From contig JAPOPW010000041.1 in assembly GCA_026712715.1 (NCBI GenBank), positions 1 to 59,476 of the forward strand: a stretch of DNA of 59,476 bases. Direction: 5' to 3'. The position numbers and the translations under genes are program-made. The stretch comes from Immundisolibacterales bacterium. Its GTDB lineage: Bacteria; Pseudomonadota; Gammaproteobacteria; HK1. Positions 1 through 7,896 of this stretch are shown here, piece after piece (position 1 is the stretch's first letter; every line of letters begins with the position of its first letter). The notes below the pieces were generated by a model. That model did not search any database and had not been told where the DNA came from. It saw only the letters and a program-made list of their open reading frames with translations.

Positions 1-82
1 CCTTCACCGTGCGACCCGCACGGAACAGCTCGACCATCTGGCGCCGGTACTCCGGCGCGTACCGCGGTTGTTTCTTCGACAT
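1..82 (-). CDS. IS3-family transposase OrfA, N-terminal fragment (partial at window edge)
   Basis: The first 27 codons of a small helix-turn-helix transposase subunit. The start ATG at 82 lies just downstream of GGAGGTGTTCAG. The N-terminus reads MSKKQPRYAPEYRRQ followed by MVELFRAG, the basic start typical of IS3 OrfA, which binds the element ends and is normally fused to OrfB by a -1 frameshift. The rest is outside the window, so frameshift signals and the catalytic domain cannot be judged. Confidence 0.7.
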   Translation of the reverse strand, partial: MSKKQPRYAPEYRRQMVELFRAGRTVK

Positions 83-136
83 CTGAACACCTCCTCACAA
101 CAGTGTCAGGCTGTCCACAAAATCGGATCAACTCCA
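1..136 (-). mobile_element. IS3-family insertion sequence, left-end fragment
   Basis: This is the end of an IS3-family element that runs off the left edge of the window. Read on the minus strand it begins at about position 136 with an IS3-type terminal sequence (TGGAGTTGATCCGATTTTGT), followed by a leader, a strong GAGGAGG ribosome site and the start of the first transposase frame. The terminus abuts the C-terminal truncation of the sugar permease, so the element inserted into that gene. The other end and the target duplication lie outside the window. Confidence 0.75.
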
Positions 137-601
137 GTCCTGGAACGAATCGGGAAACCCGTACATCGAGTAGCCGTCGCTGATGGTGAGCGCCAACCCT
201 TGGGCGATTCCAAGCATCCCGAGCGTCACGATGAAGGGAGGCAGGCCCGTATAGGCAATCAGCCCTCCGTTCACGAGCCCGACCAACGCACCGGTGAGAA
301 TTGCGCAAAGGATGCCGAGCTCCAGCGGCAGTCCGAGATTGATGACCAGGGTGCCCATGACGACCATCGTCAGGGACATGACCGTCCCGATCGAGAGATC
401 AATACCGCCACTGATGATGACGAGCGTCACGCCGATGGCGAGGTTGCCGATGCTGAAGAACTTCGGCGACAGCACGCTCATCAGCACCACGACCGCAACC
501 AGGATGAGGAGCGGCTGAAGGCGCTCGATCACGAGCGTCCTCGAACGGTCCATCGCTTCGGGTGCCCCGGCTCCCGAGCCGCGCGGAGTCGTGTCAGACA
601 T
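128..601 (-). pseudogene. CUT2 (ribose/xylose-type) sugar ABC permease, truncated by the IS
   Basis: N-terminal half of an RbsC-family inner-membrane permease. About 157 residues remain of the usual 310-350. The family block IISGGIDLSIG and the following GALVGLVNG helix are clear. The frame ends in DSFQDWS at the IS3 terminus, so the C-terminal half, including the EAA-like coupling loop, is gone. Compared with the two intact permeases at 2.7-4.8 kb, about 14-16 residues are also missing between the NL and AIGVTLVI blocks, which removes much of the second membrane helix. The start ATG at 601 overlaps the stop of the upstream ATPase gene (ATGTCTGA), showing former translational coupling. Almost certainly non-functional. 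Confidence 0.8.
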
Positions 602-1391
602 CGTTCTCCGCCCGGTCGTGCATCCCACCGCTTCCGGTGATGATGAGTCGAGCAATTTCGTCGCGGTTCGTGTCCGCGCGCCGTCGTTCTCCCACCACCC
701 GCCCGTTCTTCAGCACGACCATCCGGTCGGCCACCTGAAAGACATCCTCCATGTTGTGACTGATATAGATGATGCAGAGCCCCCTGTCTCGAAGGGTCTT
801 CACCAGATTCAACACGTTCTCGGTCTGCACGACGCCGAGCGCTGCCGTCGGCTCATCCAGGATCACGACCTTCGCCTGGTTCGACACCGCCTTTGCAATC
901 GCGATGGACTGGCGTTGCCCGCCCGACAGGAACTTGACCGGGACGCCGAGGTCGCTCAGCTCGATTTCGAGCTGGTCGAGAAACTGGCGCGTCAACTGTG
1001 CCATGCGGCGCTTGGCAAACACGCGAATGGGGGTTGCCGGAACACGCTGCATGACCTCGCGACCAAGAAAGAGATTCGTCGGGACGTCGACGTTGTCACA
1101 CAGGGCGAGGTCCTGATAGACGGTCTCGATCCCGAGATCCTTCGAATCCTTCGGGCGTTCGATCCGAACCGCATTCCCGGCGAGAAGGATTCTCCCGCCG
1201 TCCGCGCGCAGCGCCCCCGAGAGGGTATTCATCAGCGTCGACTTGCCGGCACCGTTGTCGCCGAGAAGCGCGACGACCTCTCCCCCGTCGGCGGAGAAGT
1301 CGACGGCATCGAGCGCCACGACTCCTCCGAACCGCTTCGAGATCCCGCGCATCTCAACGAGCCGGGGTGCTTCTTCGGGTGAAGGGCTCAT
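594..1391 (-). CDS. CUT2 sugar ABC transporter ATP-binding protein (single-domain, FrcA-like)
   Basis: Cytoplasmic ATPase of a monosaccharide importer, 265 residues, with one ATPase domain rather than the double domain of RbsA/XylG. Walker A is GDNGAGKST (residues 44-52), the signature LSGGQRQ, Walker B VVILDEPTAALG, and the H-loop IYISHNMED. I chose the ATG at 1391 (MSPSPEEAPR) because the upstream extension shows no family similarity. The gene itself looks intact, but its permease partner is truncated by an IS and its binding-protein gene has lost its 5' end, so it probably has no working transporter unless partners exist elsewhere. Substrate unknown; fructose, ribose or xylose types are all possible. 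Confidence 0.85.
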   Translation of the reverse strand: MSPSPEEAPRLVEMRGISKRFGGVVALDAVDFSADGGEVVALLGDNGAGKSTLMNTLSGALRADGGRILLAGNAVRIERPKDSKDLGIETVYQDLALCDNVDVPTNLFLGREVMQRVPATPIRVFAKRRMAQLTRQFLDQLEIELSDLGVPVKFLSGGQRQSIAIAKAVSNQAKVVILDEPTAALGVVQTENVLNLVKTLRDRGLCIIYISHNMEDVFQVADRMVVLKNGRVVGERRRADTNRDEIARLIITGSGGMHDRAENDV

Positions 1392-1621
1392 GGTGGAGGG
1401 CTCATGGACGAAATGGCGCACCGGCACGGCGCCGCTTGCGGATCTCTACGCCCAAGCTCCCCTTCTGCGCCTCTTGTGACCTCCGAGCGGCGGGCACGAC
1501 CGTTCACGTCGATCCGAAAGGGGGGCATCTCGAGCTGTTCACCGCACGCCGAGCCTGTCGCCGCGCGAGGCTACCGACCAATCCATGGTGCGGGTGCCTC
1601 GCGCGGCGCCTCGGTGATGCT

Positions 1622-2417
1622 CTATTCGCCCAGGAAGTCACGCCGGTACGCAGCGGCGTTCCAGCGGTGTACGAGGAGCATTCCGGAATCGATCGTGTCC
1701 GGAAAATCGCTGGCCTTCTTTTCGCCGCTAATGATTTGAAGCGCGATCTCCACTCCGATTTCTCCCATCGCGATCGCGTTCTGGGCGACATCGCCCGCTG
1801 CCTTCCCCTGCTCCACCAGAGCCACCCCTTCAGGGATCCCGTCGAAGCCAATGACGATTACTTCGTCGAGTCCTCTCCTGTCGAGGACCTGTGCGACGCC
1901 AACGGCCATCAGGTCGGCGGATGCGAAGATGAGGTCGACGTCGGGGTTTCCCTGAAGGATTGCCTCGACGGCATTGACGGCCCCGGCGGTTGTCCAATGC
2001 CCGGTGATGGACGCTACGAGCTCGATGTCGGGATACTTTGCAATGCCCTCGTGGAAGCCCTTCTTGCGAAGCTGAGCCGTCTCGGACGCAATCTCTCCCT
2101 CTATCTGCGCGACCTTCCCGCTGTAGCTCAACAACGCCGCAGCATAGTCGGCGGCGAGTCCGGAGGCGCGAACGTTGTCGGTCTGGATGATCGTCACGAC
2201 CTCCGCGTCCTCGACACCGGAGTCCGCGAGAATCACCGGGATCCCGGCCGCGCTCGCCCGGTTGACGGCGGGGGTGAGTCCGCGCGAATCGAGCGCCGCG
2301 AGAATGATTGCGTCCACGCCTCTCGACACTAGCGTCTCGAGGATGGAGACCTGCTCGTCGACCGCGCCGTGGCTCGAAGCACCAAGGATCTCGACCTCCG
2401 CTCCGAGCTCCTCGCCC
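1622..2417 (-). pseudogene. CUT2 periplasmic sugar-binding protein, C-terminal fragment
   Basis: About 263 C-terminal residues of an RbsB-type periplasmic binding protein. Family blocks include LVSRGVDAIILAALDS, AAGIPVILADSG, DLIFASADLMAVGV and EVIVIGFDGIPEG. Similarity begins abruptly at EELGAEVEILG. The signal peptide and first strand/helix (about 50-60 residues) are absent, and upstream the frame runs antisense through the unrelated ATPase and permease genes. It therefore has no start or export signal. It belongs with the ATPase at 594-1391 and the permease fragment at 128-601, giving an original order of binding protein, ATPase, permease on the minus strand. Confidence 0.8.
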
Positions 2418-2713
2418 AGTGGCTCATCCCCATGCCCCGGGTCTTGTTCCTCGATCAGCCGACGAGGGGAATCGACGTCGGGGCGAAGGCGGAGATTCAT
2501 CGCACGATTTCCCGTCTGGCGACGGAGGGTCTCGCGATCATATTCATCAGCGATGATGCCGAGGAGGTGATCGCGATGGCCGACCGGATCCTCGTCTTTC
2601 GAAGCGGGCGCGTCGCCTACGAGGCGGACCGCGGCTCGAGCGACCGGGAGGCCATCCTGCTCGCCGCCGCCCATGCCGAGCGCGAAGCGTCCGATCCTCT
2701 CGGCGCGGCGTGA
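2405..2713 (+). pseudogene. Sugar ABC transporter ATP-binding protein, C-terminal fragment
   Basis: The last roughly 100 residues of a double-domain RbsA/RhaT-type ATPase. Similarity starts at LLAQWLIPMPRVLFLDQPTRG (the second Walker B region, normally ILDEPTRGIDVGAK) and runs through the H-loop region IIFISDDAEEV to the stop. Everything upstream, about 380-400 residues including both Walker A motifs, is missing and replaced by the antisense binding-protein fragment. In this copy Walker B reads DQPTRG rather than DEPTRG and the H-loop His is Asp (ISDDAEE), as is common in the second, inactive half of such proteins. The downstream permease follows after 3 bases, so this is the 5' remnant of a second transporter operon. 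Confidence 0.75.
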
Positions 2714-2716
2714 AGG

Positions 2717-3793
2717 TTGGCCGGCACGATCGCTATCGCGAACCTGTCCGTGAACCCGCTTCGCATCCTCCGCAGACTGCTGCACGTCCGTGAGTTCATC
2801 CTCGTCGTTGCGTTCTTCGTCATCTGTTTCGGGATTGCGCTCCGGGAGCCCCGATTCCTGCAGTTCTCCAACCTGGAGCAGGTCGCACTCTCCGCGTGCC
2901 TGGTTCTCATTGTCGCGGTGGGCCAGGCACTGGTCATCATCGCCCGCCAGATCGACATATCGGTAGGAGCCAACGTGGCGGTGAGCGCCTTTCTCTCGGC
3001 CCAATGGCTGGAAGGAAACCCCGAGGGATCGGTCCTCGTCGTGCTGGCCATTGCCTGCTCCACGGGCCTTGTGCTCGGCATCGGAAACGCGCTCGCGGTC
3101 GCGGTCTTCCGCGTGCCCGCGATCGTCGCGACGCTCGGCACACTCGCCATCTACCGGGGCGGCGCGATTCTCATCGCCGAGGGCCGGCAGATCTCGGCGA
3201 CCGCGCTTCCGGACAGCTACGAGGGCATTACCGACATCGATCTCGCCGGACTTCCCCTTCTCGTCTGGCTTGCACTGCTCGTCACGTTGGTCTTCGCCCT
3301 CATCATGCGCTACACCCGTTTCGGACGGAATCTCTACGCGCTCGGCAGCGATCCCGAGAACGCCCGCATCGCCGGCATCGACGAACGCTGGCACCTCGGC
3401 ATGACGTTCGCGATCTGCGGTCTCCTCTGCGGACTCGTCGGGTTCCTCTGGGGCGCTCGATTCGGAACCGTCGATTCGACGATCGCGCCCGAGCTGCACA
3501 TCGAGACGATCTCCGCCGTCGTCGTCGGAGGGGTAAGCATTTTCGGCGGAAGCGGGACGGTCTTGGGAGCGGTGATCGGCGCCCTCATCTTCGCGGTGCT
3601 ACAGAACGGGGTTCAGCTTCTCGGCATCAGCCAGTTCTGGCTGCAGGCGGTACTCGGGGGCGCAATTCTCGCCACCGTGCTGTTCTACGGCACCCTTGCT
3701 CGGCGCGCCGAACGACACGAGCGCGAGTCCCGGCGGCGCCCGGTCCTTGTGAGGCTCGCCGGTGCGGCACGCCCCGGGGATCCCGAGCGATGA
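2717..3793 (+). CDS. CUT2 sugar ABC transporter permease (first of two)
   Basis: Polytopic inner-membrane permease of the RbsC/RhaP family, 358 residues, with about 8-10 hydrophobic helices. Family blocks are IIARQIDISVGANVAVSAF, VATLGTLAIYRG, GSDPENARIAGI and VVVGGVSIFGGSGTVLGA. The start is a TTG three bases after the stop of the truncated ATPase; a GTG about 33 bases later is an alternative. It overlaps the second permease by 4 bases (ATGA). Two heterologous permeases after a double ATPase resemble the rhamnose (RhaT-P-Q) and AI-2 (Lsr) systems, but nothing here fixes the substrate. Its own ATPase is broken, so transport is doubtful unless another ATPase substitutes. Confidence 0.82.
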   Translation: MAGTIAIANLSVNPLRILRRLLHVREFILVVAFFVICFGIALREPRFLQFSNLEQVALSACLVLIVAVGQALVIIARQIDISVGANVAVSAFLSAQWLEGNPEGSVLVVLAIACSTGLVLGIGNALAVAVFRVPAIVATLGTLAIYRGGAILIAEGRQISATALPDSYEGITDIDLAGLPLLVWLALLVTLVFALIMRYTRFGRNLYALGSDPENARIAGIDERWHLGMTFAICGLLCGLVGFLWGARFGTVDSTIAPELHIETISAVVVGGVSIFGGSGTVLGAVIGALIFAVLQNGVQLLGISQFWLQAVLGGAILATVLFYGTLARRAERHERESRRRPVLVRLAGAARPGDPER

Positions 3794-4779
3794 GCGCCAT
3801 CTTCCGGTACGTCGGCCGGTGGGAGGTGTTTCTTCTCGTCGTGCTCATCGCCACGTTCGCGATGGGTTCCCAGGTGTCCCGGTACTTCCTGACCTCGTCG
3901 AACGTGTCGATCGCCCTCGCGAGCGTCGCGCCTCTCGCGATCATGGCGTTGCCGATGACCTTGGTAATCATTACCGGCGAGATCGACATCTCCGTCGCTT
4001 CGATGATCGGCCTCTGCTCGGCAACCATCGCCGTATGCCTCGAACAGGGATTGCCGGTTGAGCTCGCAATGCTCACGGGGATTGTCGTCGGCGGGCTCGC
4101 GGGCGCGGTCAATGGCGCATTTGTGGTGTACGGAGGTCTCCCGTCGCTCGTGGTGACCATCGCCACGCTCGCCCTGTTCCGGGGTGTCGCCCTCATCATT
4201 CTTGAGGAGCGGGGCGTCACGGGCTTTCCCGACTGGTACCAGGAGATCGGATTCGGAACCGTCCCCGGAACGCCGATTCCCTGGAGCTCGGTCATCTTCG
4301 TCGTCTGTTTCCTGGGGTTCGCGGTGTTCCTGCACCTGACCCGTGGAGGACGTGTGCTGTACGCGATTGGCAACAACCGCCAGGCGACGAGATTCTCGGG
4401 AATCAACGTCGATCGCACTCTGCTCGGAGTCTTTGTCGCCTCCGGAGTCATGGCGGGGGGTGCCGCAATCGTACTGACGGCGTTTCTCGCGAGCGCCCGG
4501 GCGGACACCGCGATTGGACTCGAGCTGAACGTCATCACCGCGGTCGTGCTGGGCGGCGTCAACATCTTCGGCGGCAGCGGCACCCTCGTCGGAGTGCTGA
4601 TCGCAGTCCTCGTGCTCGCGTTCGTCAGGAATGCGCTTGGCCTCGCCGCAGTGACGCCGGAAGCCCAGCAGGTCGTCACCGGAGCGGTGCTCGTCACGAC
4701 CCTGATCGTCTTCGGAAGTGCCGACACGCTGAGGACCTTGTGTGCGCGTCTCCTGAGGCGCGGCAGCAGCACGTCCTGA
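3790..4779 (+). CDS. CUT2 sugar ABC transporter permease (second of two)
   Basis: Second RbsC/RhaQ-type permease, 329 residues. It forms the other half of the membrane channel with the preceding gene, which it overlaps by 4 bases (ATGA, translational coupling). Motifs are IITGEIDISVASMIGL, VTIATLALFRGVALI, IGNNRQATRFSGI and VLGGVNIFGGSGTLVG. No downstream kinase or isomerase gene remains. The next gene is a convergent kinase homologue 43 bases away, so any catabolic genes of the original operon have been lost or lie elsewhere. Confidence 0.84.
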   Translation: MSAIFRYVGRWEVFLLVVLIATFAMGSQVSRYFLTSSNVSIALASVAPLAIMALPMTLVIITGEIDISVASMIGLCSATIAVCLEQGLPVELAMLTGIVVGGLAGAVNGAFVVYGGLPSLVVTIATLALFRGVALIILEERGVTGFPDWYQEIGFGTVPGTPIPWSSVIFVVCFLGFAVFLHLTRGGRVLYAIGNNRQATRFSGINVDRTLLGVFVASGVMAGGAAIVLTAFLASARADTAIGLELNVITAVVLGGVNIFGGSGTLVGVLIAVLVLAFVRNALGLAAVTPEAQQVVTGAVLVTTLIVFGSADTLRTLCARLLRRGSSTS

Positions 4780-4821
4780 TGCTCAATGCAGTCGTCAGAC
4801 CGCGCGGCGAGCGATCGTTCC

Positions 4822-5685
4822 TCAACGCGCTCTCAAGAGCCATCGCGTCGTTTCATGATGATGTTCGCGATATTCGCTGGAGAAGCTCCATGCCATCGTC
4901 TGGGCCACGGTCCAGCCAAGAACGCGCTCGCGGTTCAACCCGAGTTCGGACGAGAGACGGTCCAACCGCAAGCGCACCGCCCTTTCGGAGTGTCCGAATT
5001 CGAAGCTTCGGATGATCGGCGCGGGCGAGAACTCCCGTTCACCGCGCAACGGCTTGGGATCGATCACGAGCCAGGGCTCGCGAGATGCGGCGAGCACGTT
5101 GTGTCCATGAAGGTCCTGATTGACGAGAACCTCTTCGCCCTGGGTTGGCGGTAGCAACTCAAGATGCTCGAGAGCAGCGTCGACCAGGAGTCGTTCGCAA
5201 GGGCGCCCCGCTCTTTCCCAGGCTTGCGGCAGGTGGAGCGCCCATTGTCGTGCCGCGTCGGACAACCGGCGGAACGGCTCCCCCACAGGCTTCCACAGGC
5301 GCGGGAACAGGCCCGCCAGGATGCCAAGAGGATCGGCGAGATCGGCTTCGGCAAGGAACGTTCCCGGAACGGATTCCTCCAGGAGGAGCGCGTGCCGCGC
5401 CGCGTCGTGGTCAATCAGGCGCACGCCGCCGTTGCCGTTCCAGGTCTTCAGCGCGTCGGCTTCGTGCGCGGCCTCGTCATGGAGCCACTGAACTTTCAGA
5501 ACGAAACGCGCCCCGCCACGTGAAACCGGAACGACGTAGGCGAGGTTTGCGCTGGAGAACGGCACGCCTTTCAACGCAAGACCCCATCGCTCCGTCAGCT
5601 CGTCGAGCAAGAGCGGCAAGCGATCGAGCCATTGTGTGCCAGCCTCATGCCGCCCGAGCCATTTCAGCGACGCTGGAATCACCAT
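4822..5685 (-). CDS. APH(6)/hydroxyurea-type small-molecule phosphotransferase
   Basis: A 287-residue cytoplasmic kinase homologue of the aminoglycoside/hydroxyurea antibiotic resistance kinase family. The kinase-like fold shows the ATP-lysine (FVLKVQW, K64), the loop VNQDLHGHNVL with catalytic Asp191 and Asn196, and the metal-binding block VIDPKPLRG with Asp209. The usual His before the catalytic Asp (HGDLH) is Asn-Gln here, a modest change. Family members phosphorylate streptomycin or related hydroxyl compounds, but chromosomal homologues often have unknown substrates, so resistance should not be assumed. It is monocistronic and convergent with the sugar permease. Confidence 0.8.
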   Translation of the reverse strand: MVIPASLKWLGRHEAGTQWLDRLPLLLDELTERWGLALKGVPFSSANLAYVVPVSRGGARFVLKVQWLHDEAAHEADALKTWNGNGGVRLIDHDAARHALLLEESVPGTFLAEADLADPLGILAGLFPRLWKPVGEPFRRLSDAARQWALHLPQAWERAGRPCERLLVDAALEHLELLPPTQGEEVLVNQDLHGHNVLAASREPWLVIDPKPLRGEREFSPAPIIRSFEFGHSERAVRLRLDRLSSELGLNRERVLGWTVAQTMAWSFSSEYREHHHETTRWLLRAR

Positions 5686-5727
5686 CGGGCTGCTTCGGAG
5701 ACGGTTCCCGCTCGTCTGGCAATCAGG

Positions 5728-6153
5728 TCAAGGTGCAGAGCGATCGTCGCCGACGGCAGTGACACGCTCCCGCGAACGCGCTGCCGCGGCAACCGCGCGC
5801 AGGGCGCGCTTCTCCATGCGCTCTGCTCGCCGGGCACGCCTGGTGCTTGAGGGACGCCGGTCCGCGCGCTGCCGAGCGCGTTCCGCCTTTGCGACCTCCC
5901 GGTCCGCTCGACTCATGGCGCGCTCCAGCTGGGCCCTGGCGACCTCAGCGCGGCGCCGTCGACGCCAGGCGAGGAACCGCGAGACCTCGGGCCAAGCGAA
6001 CCAGGCGAGCGCCGCAACGCCCGCGAGGAGAAACGCTCCGCTGCTTCCGTGCTCGACGCCGTACCAGGCGCCGACGACGACCGCAGGAAGGGGCACGGCG
6101 TGCCGAAGCCATCGGGCGTGGGTCACGACCTTCGTTCCCCGCGACGTGTCCAT
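5728..6153 (-). CDS. Small membrane protein with basic C-terminal helix (unknown function)
   Basis: A 141-residue protein I do not recognise. After a short basic N-terminus come two close hydrophobic helices (about residues 20-37 and 40-56). These are followed by a long Arg/Ala/Glu-rich stretch (about 62-135, beginning AWRRRRRAEVARAQ) that should form a basic helix or coiled coil in the cytoplasm. The start ATG at 6153 is the first in frame and gives the membrane segment a normal position. It is divergent from the SRAP gene, sharing a 135-base gap. The Arg-rich tail could bind nucleic acid or anionic lipid, but that is a guess. Confidence 0.55.
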   Translation of the reverse strand: MDTSRGTKVVTHARWLRHAVPLPAVVVGAWYGVEHGSSGAFLLAGVAALAWFAWPEVSRFLAWRRRRRAEVARAQLERAMSRADREVAKAERARQRADRRPSSTRRARRAERMEKRALRAVAAAARSRERVTAVGDDRSAP

Positions 6154-6288
6154 GACCGCGCGATTTGTAGCACAGCGGACGGTCCGTTGGTCGCGGAGCG
6201 TGGACGGCGGACGGCCGGGAGGAACGCCAGTCGGAAAACGCCGCACTACCGCGATTTGACGACGACGCCAACCGACGGAGGAGACGAA

Positions 6289-6954
6289 ATGTCCGGACGA
6301 ATCACGCAGAAGCTGACGCTCGGGACACTGGTCGCGAAGTACGGCGCCCGGGAACACCCGGAGCTTGACCTCACGCCCCGTTTCAACGGTTGCCCGGGGC
6401 AGGACTTCGTGGTTGTGCGCACGGAGGGGAGCGAACGGCGGCTCGCCGAGCTCCGATGGGGACGGATCCCCGAGTGGGCGGCGAACCAGCCTGGAGCGAG
6501 GCAACTCATCAATGCGCGCTCGGAGACGGTGCACGCGAAGACCGCCTTCCGAGCTGCATTTCGGGAGCGCCGGTGCGTTGTCCCGGTGAATGGCTGGTTC
6601 GAATGGCGCCCGGAAAACGGAGAGAAGCAGCCGTACTGGATCCGCCCTGAGGGCGTGGACGTGTTCTCGCTCGCCGGAATATGGGAACCTGGATCGGGAA
6701 CCCCGGGGTCGATCGGGACGTTCGTCATACTGACGACTGCGGCGGCACCTACTATCGCGGACATCCACCACCGTCAGCCGCACATCCTCGATGACGATGC
6801 AGCGGGAGAGTGGCTGCGGCCCGGGCCCGCGCCAGTCGACGCCGTCACGAGGGCGAAGAAGGACTGCGGTTCTTTGTATGACCGCTGGCCCGTGAGCGCG
6901 CTGGTCAACAGCCCCCGCAACGATTCGCCGGCACTCCTGATGCCCCGGCAGTAG
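6289..6954 (+). CDS. SRAP (YedK/HMCES) abasic-site protein with Ser in place of Cys2
   Basis: A 221-residue SRAP-domain protein. Family members protect abasic sites in single-stranded DNA by forming a thiazolidine crosslink through Cys2 after loss of the initiator Met. Blocks seen are PRFNGCPGQ (30-38), LINARSET (73-80), RRCVVPVNGWFEW (94-106) and IADIHHRQPHIL (157-167). Residues Asn75, Glu105 and His160 fall at exactly the numbers of the catalytic residues of E. coli YedK, but residue 2 is Ser (ATG TCC). The start is well supported by GGAGGAGACGAA. An unusual Cys35 sits in the conserved loop PRFN-x-C. The stop codon directly abuts the convergent permease stop. Crosslinking may be lost or altered. 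Confidence 0.85.
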   Translation: MSGRITQKLTLGTLVAKYGAREHPELDLTPRFNGCPGQDFVVVRTEGSERRLAELRWGRIPEWAANQPGARQLINARSETVHAKTAFRAAFRERRCVVPVNGWFEWRPENGEKQPYWIRPEGVDVFSLAGIWEPGSGTPGSIGTFVILTTAAAPTIADIHHRQPHILDDDAAGEWLRPGPAPVDAVTRAKKDCGSLYDRWPVSALVNSPRNDSPALLMPRQ

Positions 6955-7848
6955 CTACTGCTGGCGGAGCTTCGGGTCGAGAAGGTCGCGGAGCGCGTCG
7001 CCGAAGAGGTTGAAGCCGAAGACAGCGAGGCTGATCGCGACGCCGGGGAAGATGGGCACCCAGGGGGCGCTCTCCGCGTACTCCTGGGCGCCGCCCTGGA
7101 GCATGAGGCCCCACGCCGGGATCGGCTCCTGAACCCCGAGCCCGAGGAAGGAAAGCCCCGCTTCGGCGAGAATCGCCTGCCCGAGAAAGGTCGTCATCAT
7201 GATGAGGTAGGGCGCCATGACGTTGGGCGCCATGTGACGAAGAACGATTCGCGCGTGGCCGAAGCCGAGGGCCCGGGCCGCATCCACGTAGGGGATCTCC
7301 CGGATCGCGAGGGCGCTCGAGCGCACCACGCGCGCGCAGTTCGGGATGAGGGGGATGGTGATCGCAATGATGACGTTCTGGGTTCCGGTCCCTAGCACGG
7401 TAACGATGGTGAGCGCGAGGATGATCGAGGGAAACGCGATGAAGATGTCGATGACCCGCTGGAGCAGGATGTCGAACTTGCCGCCGAAGTAGGCGCTCGC
7501 GACCCCGATGAGAAGGCCGATGGTCGAGCCGAGGAGCGCGCAGGAGAAGCCGACCAGCATCGCGGTCCGCGCCCCCCAGACGAGGCGCGAGAAGATGTCG
7601 CGGCCGAACTCGTCGGTCCCGAGCAGGTGGCTCGCGCCCGGGGGCACCAGCATCGCCCCGAAGTCGTTGAGCTCCGGGTCGTAGGGTGCGATGAACGGCG
7701 CGAAGAGCGCGGACAGCACCATGACGAGGACGATGAACGCCCCCGCGATCCCGAGCGGCTGGGCACGCACGATTGCCCACAGCCGGGTCTGAAGGGGAGG
7801 CCGCTCGAAGACCTCTTCGGATACGTACGCGCCTGTCGTTACCGCCAT
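6955..7848 (-). CDS. Peptide/opine ABC transporter permease, DppC type (importer 1)
   Basis: A 297-residue inner-membrane permease of the DppC/OppC family and the last gene of importer 1. It has an N-terminal helix, the OppC N-domain linker APFIAPYDPELNDF, the LLGTDEFGRDIFSR block, and the coupling loop YVDAARALGFGHARIVLRHMAPN that contacts the ATPases. Five further helices follow, and the tail NLFGDALRDLLDP is diagnostic. It lies 48 bases downstream of the B permease. Its stop (TAG) is immediately adjacent to the stop of the convergent SRAP gene, with no spacer for a terminator. Confidence 0.92.
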   Translation of the reverse strand: MAVTTGAYVSEEVFERPPLQTRLWAIVRAQPLGIAGAFIVLVMVLSALFAPFIAPYDPELNDFGAMLVPPGASHLLGTDEFGRDIFSRLVWGARTAMLVGFSCALLGSTIGLLIGVASAYFGGKFDILLQRVIDIFIAFPSIILALTIVTVLGTGTQNVIIAITIPLIPNCARVVRSSALAIREIPYVDAARALGFGHARIVLRHMAPNVMAPYLIMMTTFLGQAILAEAGLSFLGLGVQEPIPAWGLMLQGGAQEYAESAPWVPIFPGVAISLAVFGFNLFGDALRDLLDPKLRQQ

Positions 7849-7896
7849 CGCTGCACCGTCCGTTCGACTGTCCGTCCCTGCCCCGGCTTCGACACG

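Noticed and set aside
1622..3499. A 625-residue minus-strand protein spanning the binding-protein fragment and the first permease.
   Set aside because: Only the C-terminal 263 residues resemble a protein family. The rest is antisense to a clear ATPase fragment and permease, with the charged low-complexity look of a GC-rich shadow frame.
4822..5685. A streptomycin resistance gene.
   Set aside because: It is a chromosomal member of the APH(6)/hydroxyurea-kinase family with a changed residue before the catalytic loop, and there is no mobile resistance context.
6049..6288. An 80-residue N-terminal extension of the SRAP protein.
   Set aside because: SRAP proteins must expose residue 2 at the N-terminus. 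The ATG at 6289 has a strong ribosome site and starts the conserved xGR motif; the upstream region lies over the divergent gene.
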